From Vairimorpha apis BRL 01 (Eukaryota; Microsporidia; Nosematidae), in contig KE647271.1 of NCBI GenBank assembly GCA_000447185.1, forward strand, positions 1-12,816: 12,816 nt of DNA, in the 5' to 3' direction. Every line of letters begins with the position of its first letter. Positions within the stretch are counted from its first letter, which is position 1. The position numbers and the translations under genes were made by a program. The notes beneath the pieces were generated by a model. That model saw only the letters and a program-made list of their open reading frames with translations. It did no database searches and was not told the DNA's origin. This document shows positions 7,608 to 12,816 of this stretch, in pieces.

Positions 7608-7823
7608 ATGAATGAAAAAATTCACAATTCAATTTTAAGACTCAAAAAGGAAAAAGAAATGTATCTTGGGGAGATCAAAGCATTTGAAAAAGATTTGAAT
7701 GTTTTAGGAGAAGGAATTGACAAATATAAGAAGCAGCTTCTTATTAACCAACTTGATGAAACAAAACGTGCATTAGAAATGGTTGATAGAAGATTAAAAG
7801 ATTTTGAAGAAAATGATATGTAA
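7608..7823 (+). CDS. TBCA: Tubulin-folding cofactor A (TBCA/Rbl2-like)
   Basis: This encodes a 71-residue, highly charged, helical protein. Cofactor A is a three-helix bundle that captures beta-tubulin released from the chaperonin and passes it along the tubulin-folding route. Visible matches are the first-helix pattern L-R-L-K-K-E-K-E-M-Y-x-x-E (10-22; relatives have KRLxKEKxMYxxE) and the second-helix pattern K-K-Q followed by L-D-E-T-K-R-A-L (41-56; yeast has KKQ then LDDTKRLL). R-R-L-K-D-F-E-E (61-68) then matches the start of the third helix. Relatives have about 100-110 residues, so the third helix is largely cut away. I start it at 7608 because of the CCCC motif; starting at 7566 would add 14 residues with no family counterpart. 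Codons are a little richer in G/C than nearby genes. Other small coiled-coil proteins cannot be excluded. Confidence 0.7.
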   Translation: MNEKIHNSILRLKKEKEMYLGEIKAFEKDLNVLGEGIDKYKKQLLINQLDETKRALEMVDRRLKDFEENDM

Positions 7824-8210
7824 AAATTAATTTAATTATTTCCCTTTTAATAAAATTTTTTATTGGTTGTTTTCTCCTTAATTATACATTTTAAGAATTT
7901 TTTTTTAATTATTATGAGATATAATGAAAAAAGTTTACGTTTTAAAACATTTAGATTTATGATTATATTATTATTTAGTTTTATTGTCTTATCGATAAAT
8001 TAATACAAATAGAATTTATAAAAAATTTTATAAATATATAGAGTTTCTTTTTTTAAAAAATTATAATAACACATGTTGGTAATAAAAAAATATAATAAAA
8101 TAAATTAAACATTTTTTAAATTTAGTTTTTATTTTAAAATTGTTCTTTGTAAATTTTTTTATAAGTTTTTATTAATTTTAAATTATTTAACAAAAAAATT
8201 ATAGTCCTTA
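7824..8210. other. A/T spacer upstream of the FPPS pseudogene
   Basis: Only A/T-rich sequence with stops in all frames lies between TBCA and the ruined FPPS gene. The last bases (GTCCTTA before ATG 8211) look like a worn CCC motif. Confidence 0.5.
8206..8208 (+). promoter_or_regulatory. Worn CCC-like start motif of the FPPS pseudogene
   Basis: TCCTTAATG precedes the FPPS remnant, one base short of the CCCTTAATG seen at the Rab GAP. It supports ATG 8211 as the former start. Confidence 0.45.
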
Positions 8211-9077
8211 ATGCAGAAAATTTATAACTTTGACATTAATAGTGCAATTTCTAAAACTAATCAAAACTCAAATTCAAATAATGAAAAAATAAAATTTTTT
8301 ATATCATATAATACACGTGGAGGAAAAAACCAGGAGCAAAATTATTTAAATAAATATTAAATGAACACAAGTTTGATATCGAAACAGCTCAAATGGAGTT
8401 TATATTTGAACTTTTTTAAGCCACATTACTTGCATCAGATGATATAATGGATAAAACAGAATTAAAAGAGGATAAACTTGTTTTTATAAATTAAATGTAA
8501 TGTTAGTATTAAAAAATACATTCTATATGCTATCATATTTATTTAAAAATTTTGACAAAGCTTGCTCAAAATTATATCATAAATGTTTATTTATTACTAG
8601 TTTAGGTCAAGTTCTTGATGTAAAAGAAAAAAACGAGACGAATATTCTCCATATTTGTATTCTAAAATATGTGATTTTAAAACTGCATACTATACTATAT
8701 ATTTTCCAGTAGCCTGTGCATATTTAGTAATGAATAAAGAAATATCAACATGTTTAGAAGATATTTGTTATAAAATTGGATTTATATTTCAAATGCAAGA
8801 TGATTATTTAAATTTTAATGTTAAACAGAGCAAAAAAACATCAAATGACTTAGAGGAAAAAAAATTGACATGGTTTACTTCAAAATTACAAAAAGATAAT
8901 GATCCTGATATCATCATTTTTTATGAAAAAGGTATAATTACTGAAAAATTAAATGAAAAAATTAAAAATTTAATGAAAGTTTACGAGATTGAAATACACA
9001 GATTAGTTGAAGAGTTATATGCAGAAATGGAAGAAAAGAATTTAGTGTTTTTGAAAGAAGTTGTTAAGATGTTTTGA
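8211..9077 (+). pseudogene. ERG20: Farnesyl pyrophosphate synthase, multiply broken
   Basis: The whole gene is traceable across three frames. Its product would join isopentenyl diphosphate units into farnesyl diphosphate, which is used for protein prenylation and other isoprenoids. Frame one (8211-8357) has ISYNTRGGK, matching the family's YNTPGGK substrate motif. After a shift near 8352-8360 a second frame has DIETAQMEFIFELF, a stop TAA (8417-8419) where relatives usually have Gln, and then ATLLASDDIMDK with the first Asp-rich motif (8438-8452). A second shift near 8470-8480 leads to CFYKL, NTFYMLSYLF and SLGQVLDV. A third at the A7 run (8627-8633) leads to YSKICDFKTAYY, FQMQDDYLN and DLEEKKLTWF, ending at TGA 9077. 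The second Asp motif is DDYLN, not DDYLD, and the usual G-K-x-G-T-D loop is eroded. Three frameshifts plus one stop make a functional product very unlikely. Introns are not a good explanation because no sequence between the frames is left over. Confidence 0.92.
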
Positions 9078-10120
9078 TACTTTGTAAATAAATTTATATT
9101 GTGTTGGAAATTTTTTTTATTATTTGCAAAAAAATTATGTTAAATACTTAGAATTAATTAAAATAAAAATGCAGTTTTATAATTATATATAAAAACAAAT
9201 TTAAATTTATGAATTAGCGTTTAATTCTTTTTACATATGTAAAAAATACTTAAATTTTGATTTTTTATTAGAAATTCAAAATTTTTAACATTTATACATT
9301 AAATCTAAATAAAATTTATCATAAATACGATTAATAACATTAAATATTTTTTTTTAAAAATGTAAACCTTAATTTAAATTTTACAATAATTTCTTAATCT
9401 TAATAAATTTTACATTTTTGTTTTAATTAAAAAAATTTTGTTTATAATCTAATATTAAGTTTCTATAAATTTATATCCATTAAAAAATATATTTATATAT
9501 TTACAATATTTAACTTTTGTTTTTTTTAAAATATATTAATATTTTTGATAAAAAAAACATTATAAATCAACTATTTAAAATAATTTTTTTTATACAAAGA
9601 CTACTATTATGTCATTAAATCTCAATTTAAAATATATACTATAAAAGTTAAAACAAAATAAATTTTGTGTAATAATGTTATTTATCAATTAAAAAATAAA
9701 AATAATGTTAAAATAAAAGTTAAAAAATTATTTACACTATAAAACGAAAAGTTTAATTTTTATACACATAAAATTAGTTATTTCACTACAATAGAATTAA
9801 AAAAATTTTATTTTGTAATCAAAATATTAACAATAAGTGTTTATAATTTGATTTTTAAGATATGAAAATTTGATAAAATTTAATAGTTTCGTTGTATAAA
9901 TTATATTTAAATAAAGATGTAAAAAATCACAAGATTTAAATTTGTTTTTTAAATTTCATTTATAAAACTTTTTATTTTAATTTTTAAATCTGTATATTTA
10001 TATAACTTAATTAAATTTTTTTTAGAATTTTATAGAATCTTTAATTTTTATTTTTTATCGAAACTACAAACTAGAAATAAAATACTGTTAAATTAGACTA
10101 TATAATAAAATTATTTATTT
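9078..10120. other. Long A/T spacer between convergent 3' ends
   Basis: This is about one kilobase between the FPPS pseudogene and the secreted-protein gene. I find no reading frame of note, no start motif and no RNA gene. It may contain fully decayed coding sequence, but nothing in it is recognisable. Confidence 0.55.
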
Positions 10121-11446
10121 TTAATTTAGACCACTCATTTTAAATTTAATACCAATTGCGTGCACAATTAAAAACCAACTAAGTTCGAGAAAATTTTCAT
10201 CTTTTTCAATTTCATCGTAATCAATAGTATAAAGAGATTTTATTTCAAGTGAAAAAAATAAATATCTTTTAATCATAGTACTTATCATTTCATGAAATGA
10301 ACATGTGCTTGATAATGATAAATCATATTGAAGGAGTAAACTTTTAAACTTTTGTTCGCGAGGATGTGTCGCATAATATAGAACTTCCAAAAATTCATTT
10401 ATTTGTTTTCTATCATTTATCCAATATGATTTATAAAACCATACAAATATTAATGTTCTGCATATATTATTATATTTTGTTGATTTAAGTTTTTTATTAC
10501 ACATGCTAAAATAGCAAATAAAAATTGTAAATCTGTCTAACAAATTTTTTATTCCCTGTATTTCTGCAAATAAAAATTTATTTATATTTTTTAAACTAAT
10601 TTTCTTCTTATAAATAAATCTAATCCATTTCTTTGATGTATCATTAATTATCCGTTTTTTTTCAGATAAACTGTAAGAATGAAACATACCTTTACATTGA
10701 CCTAATGATATAAAACGCTTTGAAATTAATGAAGCATCACGTTTATAACTGGAATCTGATTGTTCAAATAAACTTTTTACATTATTTTGTAAAATATAAG
10801 ATTTGCATAATTTTATAAAATTTTCAATTTTTTCTTTTATATTTATAGTGTCCTTTAAATTATTTAAATCATTTAAAATATTGTTAAATGGATGCAACAA
10901 ATAATAAGTTTCCGGGTTTATGTGTATAATGTGCATTAAATTAATAACTATTTTACGTAATAAAGTAATAAAAAAATCACTGTGTTGTCCATTTAGAATT
11001 TTATCATAATTTTCTGAATCGTAATTTTTATTTAAAAAATCTGTACATTTAATATATAAGCAATTAATTTCTGTAAGATTATAAAAAAGTTTATATTTGA
11101 ATTGATCAAAACAAGGATCTAAATTTAAATTGATCTCAAAATAAATCATTTCTTTTTTTTCTTCGTCAAATAAAAATAAAATAAATATATTAGGATCATC
11201 AGAAACATCTAAATCTGAATAAATAGAAAATCTAGGAGCAATTTCTTTTTTTAGAATATCAATTTTTAATTTTTTATTAGTAAGAACATAATCATTAACA
11301 TAATTATTATAAATAACTACATTAATATTTGTTAAATTTTCCAACTCATAAGTCTTTCTTAAAATTATATCATTTCCATAATCCAAACTAGCTATTAAAA
11401 GTATTATAAAAAAGATAAACTGATAACACGAAGTAAATATATTCAT
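10121..11446 (-). CDS. Putative secreted protein of unknown family
   Basis: This is a long intact 441-residue frame in a background where random frames are short, so it is a real gene. Residues 1-20 form a strong hydrophobic signal peptide (CYQFIFFIILLIASL), probably cleaved near 21-25. There is no clear second membrane span. The mature part has around ten cysteines (for example DPCF, NCLYIKC, GQCKG, CYFSMC) and N-glycosylation-type sites near the start (NLTN, NLTE). It is rich in Ile, Asn, Lys and Leu with predicted mixed helices. I recognise no domain. In a microsporidian such proteins are often lineage-specific and delivered to the cell surface, spore wall or host; that is inference. The start motif is weak: TCCTAATAATATG, with CC at 11454-11455 on the plus-strand numbering. 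Confidence 0.82.
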   Translation of the reverse strand: MNIFTSCYQFIFFIILLIASLDYGNDIILRKTYELENLTNINVVIYNNYVNDYVLTNKKLKIDILKKEIAPRFSIYSDLDVSDDPNIFILFLFDEEKKEMIYFEINLNLDPCFDQFKYKLFYNLTEINCLYIKCTDFLNKNYDSENYDKILNGQHSDFFITLLRKIVINLMHIIHINPETYYLLHPFNNILNDLNNLKDTINIKEKIENFIKLCKSYILQNNVKSLFEQSDSSYKRDASLISKRFISLGQCKGMFHSYSLSEKKRIINDTSKKWIRFIYKKKISLKNINKFLFAEIQGIKNLLDRFTIFICYFSMCNKKLKSTKYNNICRTLIFVWFYKSYWINDRKQINEFLEVLYYATHPREQKFKSLLLQYDLSLSSTCSFHEMISTMIKRYLFFSLEIKSLYTIDYDEIEKDENFLELSWFLIVHAIGIKFKMSGLN

Positions 11447-12816
11447 ATTATTAGGAGTTCTTTTTATTATTATTTATATATTAAACAAATATTGTATGAT
11501 TTAAATATATATATTAGTTATAATATAAAATAATGTAAAAATTTTATAACTATAATTAAATCTTTAATATTTTTAAATTAAATCATATGTAATTAATTAA
11601 ATATGGATTTTAATTACTTAATTTTAGAATAATAAAAAAAAATTATACAGATTAAATTAACATTATACATTATATTTTTACATATAAACTTTTTATCTGA
11701 AATATATTAAACATTAATACAATATTTTTACATTGAAACTAAAATTTTATAAAAAATTTTAAAATTAAAGTCTATCAATAAAATATTACAAATTGATAAA
11801 TTAAATAAAATATAAGAACAATAATTAAATAAAATTACTTAGTAAAATTAAAAAAAATTTGTGATTTAAAATATTTTTTATTGTTGTGTATATTTTATAA
11901 AAACAGTGATAAGATTATTATTTTTATGTATAACAATGATAGATTGATTAAAATTTATAACCTGTTAGTAAGTATAATGAATTAAAATTTTCTGAATTTT
12001 TAATGTATTTTATCGATTTATTTTATCTAAATCATTTTATAATCTTTATAAATATTAAATATAAAAAAAACAAGTAAGTTAAATGTTATAAGATTAATCA
12101 ACATTGATATATTTTATTCATATAAAAACAGATGAAATTTGCATATATAAAGTATTAATCATTGATATTTAAATTTTATATAATTTTCGGATTAAGTACG
12201 ATAAAATAATCAAACATTAATTTTTTGTATTTTAATAAAATAAATATCAATTTAATATTATATTTTATCTTTTTATTTAAAAATACATCAAAACCATTAT
12301 TTTGATAATAATATATTTTATTATGAACATAAAACATAATTCTAATAATGTAAATTTTTATTTAAAAATATGCATATATTTATTTTAATATTTTGATGTT
12401 GTATGACACATATATTAAATACATAAATAAATAGTTTAAAAAAATAAATTAATACTTAATTTTAACATTTGTGAATTATAATAAACACCTAATAAACAAA
12501 ACATTATTGTTTCATGTTAAAATTTAGAATTTAATTATTTTTTTCAATCAATAAATATGCACTTTCTTCTACAAAATTTTTTTATTTTTATGTGAAGTGT
12601 ATTGTTTTAAGCTTGTTTGTAGTTAGTTTTATTCAAAATTCAATTAAATATAAAAATAGGTATTTTAAAATTTTTTATATTCAAAAATGTTTATTTATAA
12701 AAATATATGTAGTTAAATTAAAAGAATAAAGTTACGAAATATAACCTTTTATATAATTAAAAAATCTAATATTTTTATTATAAATATTAAAATTTACACT
12801 TTTCACATAAATTAAT
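11447..12816. other. Gene-free A/T region to the right edge
   Basis: Nearly 1.4 kb upstream of the secreted-protein gene contains no supported gene on either strand. Frames are short, and I see neither a CCC-ATG start signal nor tandem repeats nor tRNA boxes. Composition is as A/T-extreme as the other spacers. Confidence 0.55.

Noticed and set aside
8340..8660. Introns as the cause of the FPPS frame changes
   Set aside because: The conserved segments follow each other with almost no sequence between them, no GT...AG pair of suitable length is evident, and an in-frame stop remains.
8500..8712. Separate small plus-strand gene
   Set aside because: Its residues (NTFYMLSYLF, SLGQVLDV) are the middle of FPPS in a shifted frame; the last part is out-of-frame noise.

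Overview
The window looks like nuclear DNA of a microsporidian, most likely a very AT-rich species of the Nosema/Vairimorpha type. The genes are short, mostly intron-free eukaryotic housekeeping genes with clipped proteins. Most start codons carry a CCC (or CCC-like) motif 0-7 bases upstream, the start-site signature known from microsporidia. Spacers are almost pure A/T. The genus is an inference; microsporidian identity rests on gene content plus the CCC motif.

Layout. A basic C-terminal gene fragment (+) ends at 157 and is followed by an empty spacer. A minus-strand block then runs, in transcription order from right to left: DPH5 (diphthine synthase, 7220-6483); a Gyp1-type Rab GAP (6383-5399, frameshifted near 5618-5631); an ER membrane thioredoxin-like protein (5339-4773); a decayed paralogue of the mRNA-capping RNA triphosphatase (4100-3592); the intact triphosphatase (3019-2384); Ran GTPase (1959-1321); and the NAC beta subunit (1261-893). 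Divergent from DPH5, on the plus strand, are a 71-residue tubulin cofactor A (7608-7823) and a farnesyl pyrophosphate synthase ruined by three frameshifts and one stop (8211-9077). A 441-residue putative secreted protein of unknown function lies at 11446-10121 (-). About 1 kb and 1.4 kb of gene-free A/T DNA flank it.

Together the genes cover mRNA capping, nuclear transport, nascent-chain handling, eEF2 diphthamide modification, ER redox or folding, Golgi Rab control, tubulin folding and isoprenoid synthesis. I see no operon-like functional grouping, as expected for a eukaryote. The most interesting signals are gene decay (FPPS), a tandem triphosphatase copy with its catalytic glutamates replaced by basic residues, frame breaks at or near A/T homopolymers in three separate genes, and a Ran protein that has lost the phenylalanine used for NTF2 binding. 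No CRISPR array, transposon, tRNA or rRNA was recognised.
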